NCBI GenBank assembly: GCA_028820455.1
Contig: JAPPJC010000053.1
Location: forward strand, 1 to 53,676
DNA: 53,676 nt
Reading direction: 5' to 3'
From: Acidimicrobiaceae bacterium
GTDB taxonomy: Bacteria; Actinomycetota; Acidimicrobiia; Acidimicrobiales; Aldehydirespiratoraceae
A model generated the notes under the pieces. It worked only from the letters and a program-made list of their open reading frames with translations, did not search any database and was not told the origin of the DNA. Position 1 is the first letter of the stretch. Each line of letters opens with the position of its first letter. This document shows, piece after piece, positions 53,655-53,676 of the stretch. The position numbers were made by a program, and so were the translations under genes.

Positions 53655-53676
53655 ACAGAGTTGATCTCCTTAGTGA

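Overview
The window is a chromosomal segment of an actinobacterium (Actinomycetota). The evidence is two DUF2510 proteins, the order cmk-plsC-ispH and the cluster tlyA-nadK-recN-pyrG-nudix-xerD, a Tad (type IVc) pilus locus with TadE-like pseudopilins, an FmdB/SAF pair, and a moeA-type gene near a small three-helix membrane protein. Base composition looks moderate (roughly mid-40s % G+C by eye). No genus can be named from the sequence alone.

Layout. 1-10.2 kb is accessory and decayed. It holds a truncated secreted-looking protein, an IS481-type transposase relic, a broken short-chain dehydrogenase, two tandem DUF2510 membrane proteins, a Tat-exported sulfite-oxidase-like enzyme, and a visibly G+C-richer patch with a broken DUF4143 ATPase, an intact AAA-like/PD-(D/E)XK protein and a toxin-like scrap. 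10.2-18 kb is the Tad pilus locus (HTH regulator, CpaB, TadZ, TadA, TadB, TadC, Flp-like pilin, three TadE/TadG-like proteins). 18-33.5 kb is housekeeping: ispH, plsC, cmk, aroA, tyrA, rluB, bfr, trpS, xerD, a Nudix hydrolase, pyrG, recN, nadK, tlyA and tRNA-Ala(CGC). 33.5-37.7 kb holds envelope genes (a CsaB-like pyruvyltransferase, a flippase-like membrane protein, a UDP-GlcNAc 2-epimerase) and a GlpR-like membrane protein. 38.2-41.7 kb is moaC, moaA, rnhA and moeA. 41.7-53.7 kb has plsY, fmdB, a second SAF protein, a new 54-residue membrane ORF, rmuC, uppP, tldE, tldD, dxs, asnS and an archaeal-type aspS.

The molybdenum-cofactor genes at 38-41 kb could supply the sulfite-oxidase-like enzyme at 5.4-6.7 kb, the only visible molybdoenzyme. 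dxs and ispH serve the MEP isoprenoid pathway, and uppP recycles the undecaprenyl carrier.

The most unusual signal is a set of about ten two-copy direct repeats. In each, a 25-38 bp sequence occurs twice around a unique 32-40 bp insert (one insert is 58 bp). Each locus has its own repeat, most repeats overlap the first or last codons of a gene, and the periods cluster at 61 bp and at 69-73 bp. This is the geometry left when a spacer-sized fragment is inserted with a repeat-sized target duplication, as CRISPR Cas1-Cas2 integrase does. No cas gene lies in the window, so off-array spacer integration is a hypothesis. An unknown short-insert mechanism or an assembly artefact must also be considered.
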